This document shows positions 1-10,269 of a DNA stretch of 64,000 nucleotides, in pieces; the first letter of the stretch is position 1, and each line of letters starts with the position of its first letter. The DNA lies in contig OX123205.2 in assembly GCA_944739405.2 (NCBI GenBank), positions 37,220,475 to 37,284,474 on the forward strand, read 5' to 3'. The notes under the pieces were generated by a model. The model ran no database searches. It was not told the DNA's origin and saw nothing but the letters and a program-made list of their open reading frames with translations. Made by a program: the position numbers and the translations under genes. Source of the DNA: Euclidia mi. Taxonomy: Eukaryota > Arthropoda > Insecta > Lepidoptera > Erebidae.

Positions 1-92
1 TAGCACCAGGCGTCCTTGAGCTAGGCTGCGGACGGACAGACGGACGGACATGACGAAACTATAAGGGTTCCTTGTGGACTACGGAACCCTAA
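1..92 (+). repeat. Fragment of a GGTTCC-type interspersed repeat
   Basis: This is the tail of a repeat seen more fully at 24750-25172. Both share the 'gcggacggacagacggacgg' box and end in a short inverted pair, GGGTTCC then GGAACCC. The window edge cuts it. It is non-coding. Confidence 0.7.
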
Positions 93-99
93 AAAGGAC

Positions 100-246
100 A
101 GGTTAGAAGTACCCTTAACCGAAGAGCATGCATGAGAAATTTGATGGGAGTGAGTGAAGCAAGAGAGATATCTCAGGATCGCTGCAAATGGCGTTCCGTA
201 GTCTCTGCCTACCCCTCCGGGAAACAGGCGTGAGTCTATGTATTTA
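100..246 (+). repeat. LINE-tail-like fragment
   Basis: It shares a stretch with 3556-3700, which lies in the opposite orientation: cgctgcaaatggcgttccgt, then a 'tctctgcctacccc..gg.a..aggcgtgagt' tail. Read in one frame, the longer copy gives a short basic peptide ending RCKWRSVVSAYP before a stop. That looks like the end of a retrotransposon polyprotein. Family uncertain. Confidence 0.45.
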
Positions 247-420
247 TGTAGCTTTACACAGAGCGACTGCCTGTCTGACCTCCGCAATCCAAAGCGATAG
301 CGATATTCTACGGTTTAGACTAGTGTTAGGTTATTCAGAGGTTGTCTATGTATAATGACTGTCAAAAAATTTCATGACAGCAGAGACCGACGGCTTAATG
401 TGCTCTCCGAGGCACGGGCA

Positions 421-710
421 ATCAATACAGATTTACATAGAAGCGCAGTTCTTAAGGATTTCGTGTGCCGATTCGAAGTGGAGACTGTCTGCAGTTTAGT
501 TCGTAGTTGGTGCCGTTAGCGGCGCTGGCGTCGATCTCCGTCTCTCGTAGTTAAGATACACAGGAGAAACGTTCGTCTTTCTTGCTCTCGTAGAGACAGC
601 TGTCACAGCGCGACTGCCAAGCCGCCAAGATTTGGCAATTTGGGTCACAGAAAGTTTGTCTTCAGAGCGCCCATAGGAAATGCGCCTCTTTGTAAATATC
701 TGAACTCTTT
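421..710 (+). mobile_element. MITE family A, copy 1 (MULE-like target duplication)
   Basis: This 290-bp element is flanked by a perfect 10-bp direct repeat, GGCACGGGCA, at 411-420 and 711-720. The ends are imperfect inverted repeats around CAGAT..TTACATAGAAGCGCA. Other copies are at 28422-28640 (partial) and 31842-32146 (inverted). A 9-10 bp duplication fits Mutator-like elements. No coding sequence. Confidence 0.75.
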
Positions 711-717
711 GGCACGG

Positions 718-1094
718 GCAAGAGAATATTAACGATTCAATATTTTCGAAATGTTAGTGCTGCGCACGGTGTAGGTATTTGAGAACCCAATACCTTCTGC
801 ACAGCAGACTGTTCCTGGTTTTGTTTTAGTATTTAACTTTGTTCTAGGTCTAAGCCACGTAATATGACTGTCCCTATAGCGGAGGTCAGACGGAGTCGCT
901 CTGTGGAAAAGGTAATAAATAGATCGTGGGCTCCAAAATCCGTGAAAGTCTTGGATGCAGCTAAGATAACGCTAGGAGCGCTAAGAGAATGGAGGAATGG
1001 AGATTGCAAGGTTGCCCGATGAACTTACGCCCGCACGACATATACATCGAAATCGCTTATGCTGCCGCCCTCGCTGTCCTTTCGGTCGTGAACT
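718..1094. other. Unassigned spacer with a shared 140-bp box
   Basis: Positions 880-1020 resemble 9510-9660 and 42600-42710. The shared features are an 'agtcgctctgtgga' box, 'gatggatgggctcc'-like sequence and 'tcttggatg'. This suggests one degraded LINE 3' end. Nothing else was recognised. Confidence 0.3.
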
Positions 1095-1305
1095 GAGGGT
1101 CTAGTACGAGTTTTACACGGTGACGATAGACTAGTCGACGGGAACAATTTCCATTCATTTTCTAAATGCGCCCCCTAGCGGTCTCTATCGATCGCTACTC
1201 TCTGACGGGGGCGCTTTAAGAAAATGTATCGAAATCGTTCCCGTGCGTCGACTAGTCTATCGTCACCGTGACGATCGAGTGCAAACTCGTACTAGACGCT
1301 CTGGG
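1095..1305. mobile_element. Foldback MITE family B, copy 1
   Basis: The whole unit folds on itself. The left arm starts GGGTCTAGTACGAGTTTTAC and contains GTGACGATAGACTAGTCGAC. The right arm carries the same blocks in reverse complement, ending at ACTCGTACTAGACGCTC. A short AT/CG centre separates the arms. A second copy lies at 22127-22335. Non-coding. Confidence 0.8.
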
Positions 1306-1717
1306 TCTAATTAGGGTCGCAAGCAGTGGATGGATGTGGGTGCCTTAAAATCGGTCTATGTGGACATCTTTAGGCGAGGCCTATGTCCAGCAGTGGATGT
1401 CTTTTGACTGAGTCGATGAACAGATTCAAACAATAGAAATACTAGCCGAATCAAATTACAAATATACACAATACTTATATTTATATGCTTTTTACTTTTT
1501 ATTTTATTTGACATAGATTTATTTAAAGTTTTAAACGTCACTCGATTCGCAGTTAAAACTGGTTCAAACAAGTTGATACCTGTGCATTAAGACCTAGATT
1601 TAATTTGCATCTAGAAAAAGAACATATTATACGTTATTATATATCGTTTGTTTGCGTAATACAAGTGTATACAAGATTTTAATTTTATAATTTATAACTA
1701 TCATAATATTTGAAGAA
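1306..1717. other. AT-rich spacer
   Basis: AT-rich sequence without a recognisable gene or repeat. Short open frames here look like chance. Confidence 0.5.
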
Positions 1718-1972
1718 TGACTACCTCCGTGGTCCAGTGGATAGCGTATGCGACTGCTGATCGGAGGTCCCTGGTTCGATTCCCGGGTCGGGCAAAAGTG
1801 TTACTAGGTTTTTCCGAATTCTCAGTAGCAGCACGGAGTCTGGTAATGTGCCCGGTAACGGCAATAGGCTCGCCCTCTATTACTTGGGACCAAAAAAATT
1901 CATGGTGACATGTGGGTGCAACATTACACCTCTGCCTACCCCTTCGTGGATACAGGCGTGAGTCTATAATAA
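1718..1972 (+). mobile_element. SINE type A (tRNA-derived head), plus copy
   Basis: The head has a pol III A box (TGGTCCAGTGG) and B box (GGTTCGATTCC). It is followed by a body ('ggttttt ccgaattctcagtagcagc') and the tail domain shared by types A-D ('ggcaataggctcgcc', 'cctctgcctaccccttcg', 'aggcgtgagtctat'). Other type A copies: 5014, 29338, 42295, 56095 and 57812. The head's acceptor ends do not pair as a tRNA would, so it is not a functional tRNA gene. Confidence 0.85.
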
Positions 1973-2580
1973 TTGTTTTCAAATAAATGCGCGTAGCCCG
2001 TTACCTAAATATAAGCATAATACGAATATAATACATTATCTGGGGGCACAGCAGCGCCCCCACCAAATCGAGCAAAAAGCGGCACGGCCGTACCATCCTT
2101 TTCTTGAAGCAATTCAGGCTATTTTTGACCCCCTATAACTTCGTTGTGGATAAAACTAGAAGCCTGATTGTTTAGTAACCATGCAGGCATTGTATAAAGA
2201 TGGTGTATTCTAAATTTCATTCAATTTGAACCAGTAGTTTAAGAATTATAACGAGTCAAAAATCTTAATTTTGTCACTCACTGACCGATCATCAAAAGTC
2301 TAAGGCACTTCTAGCAAACATAGAAGCTTCAAATTTAGGAAACATTTAGTGTTTAGTGTATGAACCAAGGAAAAACTAAAATATATTTTAATTTCGGTCC
2401 AGTTTTCGAGATACATCAACTGCATAAATAACTTTGTAATCCTATATGAATATAAAGGATTACAACATTAAATTTGCAGTTAGAGCTTTAATTAAGAAAA
2501 TTCGTTGTTGGTGAAGGTACAAGAAGAAGAAGGTACCGGAAAGGACAAAAGTAAGACTATCTACAAAAAGACATGAGATC
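1973..2580. other. Spacer with a GGGGGC hairpin at 2040
   Basis: A small hairpin, TGGGGGC..GCCCCCA, opens the stretch at about 2040-2062. It is followed by 'ccctataacttcgttgtgg', which resembles non-coding LINE-associated repeats. No second copy in the window and no coding potential seen. Confidence 0.35.
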
Positions 2581-3099
2581 CCATAAAAACAATACTTGTC
2601 AAAAATACCAAGTCTCGCGAACGTAAAAAGTTGTGAGATCCATGTAACACCAAGTCGGTTAATTAAAAATCTTTAATGTTTTAAATAAATATATTGACTT
2701 GGCAATCGCATTAAACAATCTTATTTATATATGTACTAGAGGACACCAGCAGCTACGCCTGCATTTTTTTTTAATTTACCCGTTTTGGCCGATCCCGTGG
2801 GAATTTCGGGAAATCCCTTCTTAGTGCACCCCTACGGTCCCCAAGGAACATACATGCCAAATTTCAGCTTCCTGCGCCCAATAGTTTCGGCTGTAGCGTG
2901 TCTGTCAGTCAGTCAGTAACGCAAGGATTTTATATATTAAGATTACTTATGAGATATGTTGTGTTTCCATGCGATGGCCGAGTCAATCTATTTATTTAAA
3001 ACATTAAAGATTTTTAATTAATCGACTTGGTGTTACATGGATCTCACAACTTTTTACGTTCGCGAGACTTGGTATTTTTGACAAGTATTGTTTTTATGG
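2581..3099. mobile_element. Element with ~120-bp terminal inverted repeats, hosting a nested repeat
   Basis: Positions 2581-2715 and 2962-3099 are near-perfect reverse complements (for example CCATAAAAACAATACTTGTC against its complement at the far end). Between the arms is a LINE-end repeat (2735-2944). The unit is a long hairpin or foldback element. No clear target duplication was found. Confidence 0.75.
2735..2944 (+). repeat. LINE-end type repeat (GAGGACnCCAGCAGC ... TATATATTAAGA)
   Basis: It begins 'tagaggacaccagcagctac' and ends 'cgcaaggattttatatatta'. Related copies: 8780-8990, 41686-41851, 59345-59539 and degraded pieces at 22897-23160, 36480-36600 and 38620-38645. It probably represents a LINE 3' region; no ORF. 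Confidence 0.65.
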
Positions 3100-3159
3100 A
3101 ATCTACTTATTCTCGTGAGTGGCAACGTGCATAGACACCCTTGCGCCATCAAATATTTT

Positions 3160-3465
3160 GGCACTGCATGTCATCCTGGGGCTTATACTGCAACCGCGGA
3201 AACCCTCAAACGCGAATACGGACAGTTAGTCCACAATTACGTTTTTGAGCCGTACGAGGTAAAAACTTTGAGCCCCTGGGGTCCCTCGTATTTTGTATCA
3301 AGATATACAACTCGTTTAATCGACATCTCACGTGACCAGAGGGTTGGTTTGTCCAAAAAAATTAGCATTGCCATTGAATGTGGCAACGTAAGGCATTATT
3401 ACTGGTACATTTATCTTGGTACAAAATTACCTATATTTCGCTCTACAGCATCAAAACTATCTCCT
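3160..3465 (+). pseudogene. C-terminal fragment of an RLE-type LINE polyprotein
   Basis: One open frame reads TAETLKREYGQLVHNYVFEP, then KTLSPWGP, LIDISRDQRVG and KISIAIECGN. This aligns block for block with the C-terminus of the LINE on the minus strand at 15425-16198 (SAETLKRRKYVNLVGDYVFEP, ETLGPWGP, LIDASGDQRAG, KISIAIQGGN). The endonuclease core and RT are absent. It is a short, 5'-truncated, diverged second copy of that family, lying just after the inverted-repeat element. Confidence 0.8.
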
Positions 3466-3860
3466 CACAGGAACATCATAATTCATACAATAGCGTAGCT
3501 CCGTAGCCAAGTGAAAGAAAGACAAACAAACAGACACACATTCGCATTAGTAATACATACATATACTCACGCCTTTTTCCCGTCGGGATAGGCAGAGACA
3601 ACGGAACGCCACTTGCATCTATCCTTACAAACCTCACGCGCTTCCTCTACATTCATTACTCTCTTCATACATGTTCGCCGGTTCCATGTATCTAAATTGA
3701 AAAGGAATAACCCCTACCAAAGATATCATCACAAGTTTATTCTCAAACTAAAATAAAAATAGCCAGAGCCCGTAGAATACGATAATGACCAGTTTCCCTT
3801 AGTTAGGTCTTCCTTTAATACCTACACGTGAGAGTGCACGGGGTCACCAGTAATCTACCT
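3466..3860 (-). repeat. LINE-tail-like fragment (minus) plus spacer
   Basis: Positions 3556-3700 are the inverted counterpart of 100-246, with 'ctcacgcc..ttcccg..gggataggcagaga'. The rest (3710-3860) shows nothing recognisable. Confidence 0.4.
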
Positions 3861-4163
3861 AGGGTTGCCATCCGTCCGGATTTCCCCGGATTTGTAGTTT
3901 GAAGGACGTCCGGGGTCCGTCCGGCCGGGGTCTTCGAAAGCCGGGGTTTTCCCCTGACAAAAAAAAAATTTGAACAACAAAAGTGTCCGGGTTAGACTCG
4001 GACACTTTTGTTGTCAGGGGAACTTCAATATTTTTTTAAAGATCAGCGATAAATGGTAATTTTTAGAGGTGTCTGGGGGAAAAACCATATTTCGTCCAAA
4101 TGTCCGAGATTTTTGCCATGTTTATCCGGTGTCAGCAATTTTGGTAATGGCAGCCCTAAGCTT
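3861..4163. mobile_element. MITE family C with internal hairpin
   Basis: The ends match as inverted repeats: AGGGTTGCCAT at the left and ATGGCAGCCCT at the right. Inside, 3975-4020 forms a strong stem (CAACAAAAGTGTCCG against its complement) flanked by CCCCTGACA / TGTCAGGGG. Short open frames overlapping it are by-products. No reliable target duplication was found. Confidence 0.65.
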
Positions 4164-4394
4164 AGGTAACTGCTTGGCAACGGTGCTACACAATTGGTGG
4201 ATGTGGAAGACAGGGTCATATGACGTGGCATATCCTCTTTCCACGTCAGATGGGAAATTATGGTCTTAGATTTTCCTCTCGCCCACGCCTCTGTTGGGTT
4301 GGATAATGATACTCTTGATTTTGTCTATGCAACGAGTACCTTTAGCAACTTCTAGTATTTGTTTTGTTTCTCCTAGACCTAGACCAACAATTTG

Positions 4395-4450
4395 CCGGTC
4401 ACACAAAGTGTTGTCTCGTGTGAGTATCGAACCCACAACACTAAGTAAGA
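4395..4450 (-). repeat. SINE type E fragment
   Basis: Matches the head-proximal part of the type E SINE at 5556-5756 ('tcacacaaagtgttg', 'atcgaacccacaaca'). Confidence 0.55.
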
Positions 4451-4539
4451 CTGTAAGATCTAGAGGAACTGGTTTTAAATTCTTCTGTCTTTGCTTTCAC
4501 GGATTAAACGGCGCAGGTAGTCTATACACATAAATGAAA

Positions 4540-4830
4540 TGGAGTGTCTGTTTGTAATATTAAAATAACCGCTTTTTACTTAATGCATATGGATGTATGC
4601 ACGGTACATATACCGAAATGACATTTTTTACAATTTTTGTTTGTCTGTCTTCCTGTTTGTTCTCGCTAATCTCTGGAACGGCTGGACCGATTTTGACGGG
4701 ACTTTCACTGGCGGATAGTTGATGTACCAAGGAGTATCTGTCTATTGTAAAATTTAACGTTCAGAAAGAGCTGTTTACCAGCCAATTTTGAATAAAAGAT
4801 TTTGATTTTGATTTTGTAACTTAGGCTATA
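4540..4830 (+). repeat. LINE-associated 3' repeat
   Basis: The stretch contains 'ctaatctctggaacggctgg', 'accgattttgacgggacttt' and a TTTTGATT run. I recognise this as typical degraded LINE-end sequence in insect genomes. No coding frame. Confidence 0.4.
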
Positions 4831-5013
4831 AATTAACCGGGTACACGAAGTAGTTCCCTCAGGACGCCGGTGAAACCGCGGGAAATAGCTATATATTATA
4901 AAACACCCAAGTTCGCGTGAAGCATAATTTTAGGTTCAGTAGTTGCTCTTGTCTAGTAGTCTAGTGTCAAAAGGATTCGAACAAGTTACTAAACCAGTAT
5001 CATTTATTTATTT

Positions 5014-5264
5014 ACAGTCTCACGCCTGTATCCCGGAAGGGGTAGGCAGAGATGTAAATACTACACCCACATTTCACCATGAGTTTTTAGGGCCCACGTA
5101 ATAGGGGGCGAGCCTATTGCCGTTACAGGGCACATCACCAGACGCCGGGCTGCTACTGAGTATTCGGAAAAACCCAATAAGTAACACTTTTGCCCGACCC
5201 GGGATTTGAACCCGTGACCTCTGATCAGCAGTCGCATACGCTATCCACTGGACCACAGAGGCAA
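5014..5264 (-). mobile_element. SINE type A, minus copy
   Basis: Full-length: tail 'agtctcacgcctgtatccc' at the left, tRNA-like head with reverse B box (GGGATTTGAACCC) and A box (CCACTGGACCA) at the right. The head is mildly diverged. Confidence 0.85.
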
Positions 5265-5555
5265 TCTGATATCAGTTTCAGATTCCATTTATATAGACTG
5301 CCCCGGAAAGACCTGAGTAACGCGGAATGAACTCTCAATATCTCAGTGCTTAGTAACAGTGCAGTCTAGACAGTTAAATAATAGTGCCGTTATAATACTA
5401 GTCTGAACACTAACTTGTATTAAATTTTTTGCTCGACAAGCTAAAAAAGTGGTTATGAAACTTGCAGTAGCGTGAGCTTGCATTTTGTGCGGCGGTTAGC
5501 TCTACTTAGTGTAGGACGACCTCCGGCTAGGTCATTTTTTTTCTATTCTTTAAGA

Positions 5556-5756
5556 GCCAACTCCCGCACTAGGACTAAATCCTGTGTCGCAGGGGACTAT
5601 ACAAACATACAACTAACGGACACAATGAACACCCAGATTCGAGACAACAATTTATGAATCACACAAAGTGTTGCCTCGTGTGGGGATCGAACCCACAACA
5701 CTCGGCGCAGGGCCAAACGGCGAGGCGGCCGCTTAAACCACTGCGCCAACCGTGCA
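5556..5756 (-). mobile_element. SINE type E (different tRNA-like head)
   Basis: On the minus strand the head reads CACGGTTGGCGCAGTGGTTT (A box TGGCGCAGTGG) with B box GGTTCGATCCC. The body is 'aacactttgtgtgattcat' and 'gtccgttagttgtatgtttg'. It lacks the tail shared by types A-D. Fragments at 4395, 41892-41985 and 42134-42270. Confidence 0.75.
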
Positions 5757-5932
5757 GTCTATGTGGAGTGATGATATTCGTAAAGTGGCTGGCGGCGGTT
5801 GAACACGAGGAGTCGAAAATCGGGCTCAGTGGCACTCGAACACGAGACTTAGCGGTAAGCTTCTTCATTAGACCAACAGTACCAACACACCAGTAAAATA
5901 CAATGACCATGTTTGTTCTTCTTATTTACATA
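5757..5932 (-). repeat. Probable SINE-like fragment
   Basis: The minus strand has a tRNA-like head at about 5815-5890: TGGTCTAATGA, then GTGTTCGAGTGCC. No second copy in the window, so weakly supported. Confidence 0.35.
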
Positions 5933-6155
5933 CATACATAGACTCACGCCTGTTTCCCCGAAGGGGTAGGCAGTGGCATATTAACCGCCCACTTTTCGCC
6001 AGTGTTTCGATCCCACGTAATAGGTGGCGAGCCTATTGCCGCTTATCGGGATATTTTGTTTGCCAGAGCCTCGTCTGTTGATTGGCAGGTGCACCACTTG
6101 CAGATGAGGTTGGTGCGGGACCCTAAGATCTTGGTGGGAACCGTATGCACCCAAA
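5933..6155 (-). mobile_element. SINE type D (non-tRNA head, shared tail)
   Basis: It has the same tail domain as types A-C but a different head ('ggttcccaccaagatcttag', 'ggcaggtgcaccac' region). It is nearly identical in layout to 16493-16711, whose target duplication defines the family's ends. Confidence 0.75.
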
Positions 6156-6159
6156 ACCT

Positions 6160-6740
6160 TCCTATTTGATAAGAGGAAAACGAGCAGACTGTTCACCTGA
6201 TTGTTCGCATAAACACACCTATGACGTTGCTGACCAGGATGGGAGAAGGAGTAGAAGAAAGACCGGGATGAGGTACCTAGTAGGAAAAAGTATTGGGGCC
6301 TGCGGCACTCTTACTTTATTCTTTTTTATAAACTCACGCCTGGGAATCCCCGAAGGGGTATGCAGAGGAGTAGGTAATATAACACCTACATTTCGCCATG
6401 AATTTTTAGGTCCCACGTAATAGGGGCGAGCCTATTACCGTACCGGGCACATTACCAGATTCCGTGCTGCACTAAGAATTTCCTAACGGAAAAACCCAAT
6501 AACACTTTGCCCGAGAATCGAACCCGAGACCTCCCAATCCCACGCGCACATTTATGCCGCGAGACCAACGAGGCAGGCGCTCTTACTCACCGAAAGAAAA
6601 CCAACAGTCTAGACAAAATTGCTGCTGTTGCTTTACGTCGATACTCTGTGAGAGGGTAGAACAGCTGTTATTCCCCGGTCGAGCCGGCCCAATTAAGCAG
6701 TTGTTACTTTATTTTTGCAGACATTCCTCTCTTAACCTAT
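6160..6740 (+). repeat. Repeat F copy interrupted by a SINE
   Basis: The left half (6170-6312, 'aaacgagcagac' ... 'ggcactcttact') and right half (6573-6740, 'ggcgctcttactcaccga' ... 'gtcgagccggccca') belong to one repeat, seen uninterrupted at 10700-11040. The SINE between them is flanked by a ~12-bp near-duplicate (GGCACTCTTACT / GGCGCTCTTACT). Confidence 0.7.
6313..6572 (-). mobile_element. SINE type B inserted in repeat F
   Basis: It has the shared tail domain at the left. The head at the right differs from type A: minus strand TGCCTCGTTGGTCTCGCGGC and B box GGTTCGATTC. Another copy is at 34345-34577. The ~12-bp flanking duplication is typical of LINE-driven insertion. Confidence 0.75.
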
Positions 6741-7237
6741 TAACTAAAAAGTCGGAACAGGTTTTCCTCACCATATCTGCAAGAGCCGCTCTTAAGGATG
6801 GAATTAGTTTATGGCCCGACAAATTCTCCGACAGAAAAGTTACCTCCAGGATACAAACTTGGAAGGCACTCAATATAGACGATACCCTGCATTGTACTCG
6901 CATACTAAACCCATCTCATGTCTGGACTTAAAAAAAATACGAAAAGATGAAAGAAATTGAAGTGACAAAAAAGCAACACTCTGAGTTTGTTTCGGCCTTT
7001 CTTCTCAAGAAGTCATTTAGCTAGGAAAAGCCGGCATTATCTAGAATAGGGTTTTGACTTGTATAAGTGTTGTAAACAACCAAAATGCAGAAATAAATAT
7101 GTCTTTATGTCTTTACGCTGCGCACCCAGGATGGCAGAAAAGATCATAATTATGTAATGGTGGGTTATATCGACCCAAGCAAAAATAAGTGTGACTGCGG
7201 GGTATCACAGCCAATGAACCATATGCTGACGTACAGT
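6741..7237. other. Unassigned spacer
   Basis: Mixed sequence. A 125-codon open frame over 6554-6931 crosses repeat F and resembles no protein. Otherwise nothing seen. Confidence 0.4.
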
Positions 7238-7379
7238 CGAACAACTTCCCGTTAGACTACCATAACCTCTTGTATGCCGGAATTCCAGACACAATGAAAA
7301 AGCTATTGTGTCTCGCGTAGATCTGCGTTCCGGCATACAAGGGGTTAAAGGCGAACAACTTCCCGTTAGACTACCATAA
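7238..7379. mobile_element. Small MITE between 27-bp direct repeats
   Basis: 'cgaacaacttcccgttagac' plus 'taccataa' occurs at 7238-7264 and again at 7352-7379. Between them is an inverted-repeat unit: CTTGTATGCCGGAA at the left and TTCCGGCATACAAG at the right. The direct repeats are longer than a normal transposon duplication. Confidence 0.6.
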
Positions 7380-7907
7380 AGGCGATAATCGCTCAGCAAG
7401 ACATCGTCGCTTTCAGTGCACACTTTACACGCACATTGACACTCGTATACAAAACCAGTTTCTAGTGTGTCGCGACTCTATGAGCGAGCCAAGGGTATTT
7501 TTTTCAATCTGGTCCACAGCTGACTTATTTGATTGCAACTTAAAAGCCCAGAATAGTGCACACTTGACGAAGAGTACCTCTTAAGACCTAATGCGATACG
7601 CGTTGCCGAGTACTGGGCTAAAACTGTGTGACAAGTGTTGCCCTCACGAGAAGATGAAGAATTATAGAATTTTCACTTAAGTTTACTCTTTTATTTGTGT
7701 TGTTGATGTTTATTGTGTTAGTGTTAATAATAAATCAGCAAGAGCCTAAACAACCCAAAATAAAAAATTATGCGTCGCTTATATTGGGTATAAATAAAGT
7801 AATCTAATCAAGCAACCAACACAAGGTTAGACAATGTCACCACAAACCTCATAATTCCGGGAACTACACTTTTTTTGTCACTGATGATCAAAAAATTACT
7901 GTTTTTA
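7380..7907. other. Unassigned spacer
   Basis: No gene or repeat recognised. Confidence 0.4.
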
Positions 7908-7958
7908 GGGTTCCGTACCTAAAAGGTAAAAAACGGAACCCTATTACTAAGCCTCCGC

Positions 7959-7990
<32 letters not shown>

Positions 7991-8445
7991 ACCAGGCTGT
8001 ATCTCATAAACCATGATAGCTAGAAAGCTGAAATTTTCACAAATTATGTATTTCAGTTGCCGCTATAACAACAAATAAAAAAAATGAAAATATTAAGGGG
8101 GGGTCCCATACAAAAAACGTGTTTTTTTTCGTATTTTTTGCTCAAAATTACTAACTGTAACAGGTAGACGCTTTAAATTTTCACAGAATATGTAGTTGTA
8201 CATTACCTTTCAAAATAAATAATTAAATTTAAAAAAAGTAAATAATAAAGGGGGGCTCCCATACAACATACGTAATTTTTAAGCAATTTGTTACTCGATC
8301 TTAATAAACAGGTAGAAACTTATAAAGTATTTAAGTATACATACAACGAACGTGATTTTCTTTTATAGATCGCGCACGAAGGGTTCCGTAATATCGTACG
8401 GAACCCTGCGTGCGCGAGTCCGACTCGCACTTGCCCAATTTTTTT
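7908..8445 (+). repeat. Repeat G, copy 1 (GGTTCC hairpin family)
   Basis: It starts with a hairpin (AGGGTTCCGTACC ... GGAACCCT), then (CTGT)n at 7969-7996, a 400-bp AT-rich body, a second hairpin (GGGTTCCGTA..TACGGAACCC) and GCGAGTCCGACTCGC. A near-identical copy lies at 27373-27897; a partial inverted one at 28641-28775. Non-coding. The terminal palindromes could indicate a Helitron-like or MITE origin, but I cannot decide. Confidence 0.75.
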
Positions 8446-8995
8446 GTCACTCATTAATCTATCAGATGCGTCACCGCGTAATGACAGAAGCAAGATTAAG
8501 ATCTCTATGCGTCATCGGGTCTTCCCAAGTTTCGAAATTATTTAATAATTCAAAAATATTAATTACTTCTGAATTGCTTGTCGCTACGCGGAACTATTAA
8601 AACTAGCATCTGTCAGCGGCTTCGCGCGTATGGGGTCGGTAATCTGGACAAAAGATAGCCCATGTGTTATTTTAATCTTTATGCTATATGATTGCAAAGT
8701 TTTATTAAAATCCGTTCAGTCGTTCTTGTGTGAAAGAGTGGTAAATATTTATCTGTTCATCCTTTGGTCCTCACAAATTTTCATATTTACTAGAGCTACG
8801 CCCGCAAATTCGTTTTTCGTTAACCATTTTCCCGATCTCGTAGGAATTTCGGGTAATCCCCTTTTTGTGCACCCCTATGATCTCCAAGGAACATACATGC
8901 CAAGTTTCAGCTTCTTGCGCTCAGTAATTTCAGCTGTGCGTTGTCTGTCAGTACTCAGTCAGTAAGTAACGCATGAATTTTACATAATTATACAG
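8446..8995 (+). repeat. Degraded LINE-end repeat
   Basis: Positions 8780-8990 match 2735-2944 in outline: 'agagctacgcccgc', 'ccgatctcgtaggaatttcg', 'ggaacatacatgccaa', 'cagtcagtaagtaacgca'. Nothing recognised in 8446-8780. Confidence 0.5.
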
Positions 8996-9258
8996 TGGCC
9001 CAATTCTCATATTTTTATATGACATTGATATTATATTTTGACTGGACTTAAAAGCGGTATTCTGATAACCTAATGTCATTATCGTATAATTTAAAATAAA
9101 TAGTTCGTCGTTGACACATATTTTGAAACTTGTTTCAATTTACGATCTCGTTACGATTTCGTTCAATTATAGAAGAAAACGATTTTTGTGACGTAAGTAA
9201 TTAAGTATGACACTGACATTAGGTATATCGAAACTGTATTTATTAGGAGAATTGGGCC
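8996..9258 (+). mobile_element. MITE family E, copy 1
   Basis: Terminal inverted repeats are GGCCCAATTCTC at the left and GAGAATTGGGCC at the right. Further copies: 11594-11848 and 41508-42132 (interrupted). Length about 260 bp, AT-rich, no ORF. Confidence 0.8.
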
Positions 9259-9964
9259 CAAAATTAAGAATCAGTAAGCTAATAGCAGAAATTATCATTA
9301 TTTTGATTTTAGATCAAAAAATAAATTGTAGCGATCACCCAGCAATTGTCTCAAATAATGATTTATTTTCGAAAGCACCTTAAAATCTCATACAGTCTTT
9401 ACTCGTGTAAATACTCTCAAATGCTGTCGGACTGACTTCCTAGTCGTTACCCTTGAGTATACTTACTGATCTAAACCAGGATATGTTGTCGTCATCGTCC
9501 GATACCTTTGTGTTACAGGGAAAAGGCCCTTGCTCTGTGGAAATGCCAATATTTTATTAAGGTTAGACTAAAAAGCGAACTGGTCCAAACCGGTCTTGGA
9601 TGCAACTAGGGTAACTCTAGAACGATAGGTCTAGTGAGATAAGAGAAGGGTTTAACTGCGAAGTACTGGCCTTAGTCTATCTAACTTAAGCGTAAGATTT
9701 TGAAAATATTGAGCTGTTAACCTTCGAGCTAATTCTGGATGTACTATCATAATAATGCTTATGATAAAAACGTTTGCCATCTGAAGTCAACCAATATATT
9801 ATAGCTGTACTGTGGTAGGGAATGATTCGACGCAATATTTAACCAACACGTAGTAGATACTTACACTAAAATGTCAAGAAACATAAAACCTTGTAAGCTT
9901 AATTTTTCAAACGTCCTCAACGAGTCTATATCACTGCACAGAAGATAGCACAGTGCAGAGTGTA
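9259..9964. other. Spacer with a shared LINE-end box
   Basis: Positions 9510-9660 resemble 880-1020. The rest is AT-rich and shows nothing recognisable. Confidence 0.35.
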
Positions 9965-10222
9965 AATGTCCGTGTGGTCACGGATTAAGAATACGGATTG
10001 TCACCACCCCATATCATCCCATGGGTGTCGTTAGAGCCGACAATGGGAGCATATTATGCATAGAACAGCACTGTAAGACAAGAAAAACTTGATACAAACC
10101 CTATACCAATCCGTTTGGCCAGCGTGGTTTAGTAGGCCAATTCCTCCTTTCAAAGGAGAGGCGTAGTCCAGCAGTTGACTGTTAAAGGCTGATGATGATG
10201 AATTGATGATGATGATGAGTGT
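9965..10222 (+). repeat. Repeat I, copy 1
   Basis: About 250 bp with 'gtccgtgtggtcacggatta', 'ccatatcatcccatgggtgt', 'ttgatacaaaccctatacca' and a 3' run of GAT/TGA triplets. Inverted copies at 31375-31612 and 55535-55797. The triplet tail suggests a LINE-mobilised SINE. Confidence 0.7.
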
Positions 10223-10269
10223 AAATACTGGTTTGTGTGCAAACAAAAGCACTCGTTCTTCCCTAACTC

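Noticed and set aside
1718..1790. tRNA-like heads of SINEs as genuine tRNA genes
   Set aside because: A and B boxes are present, but acceptor ends do not pair, the heads continue into SINE bodies, and the same head recurs at many loci.
5472..5910. Several 60-83 codon frames between 5472 and 5910
   Set aside because: They lie within tRNA-headed SINE sequence on both strands.
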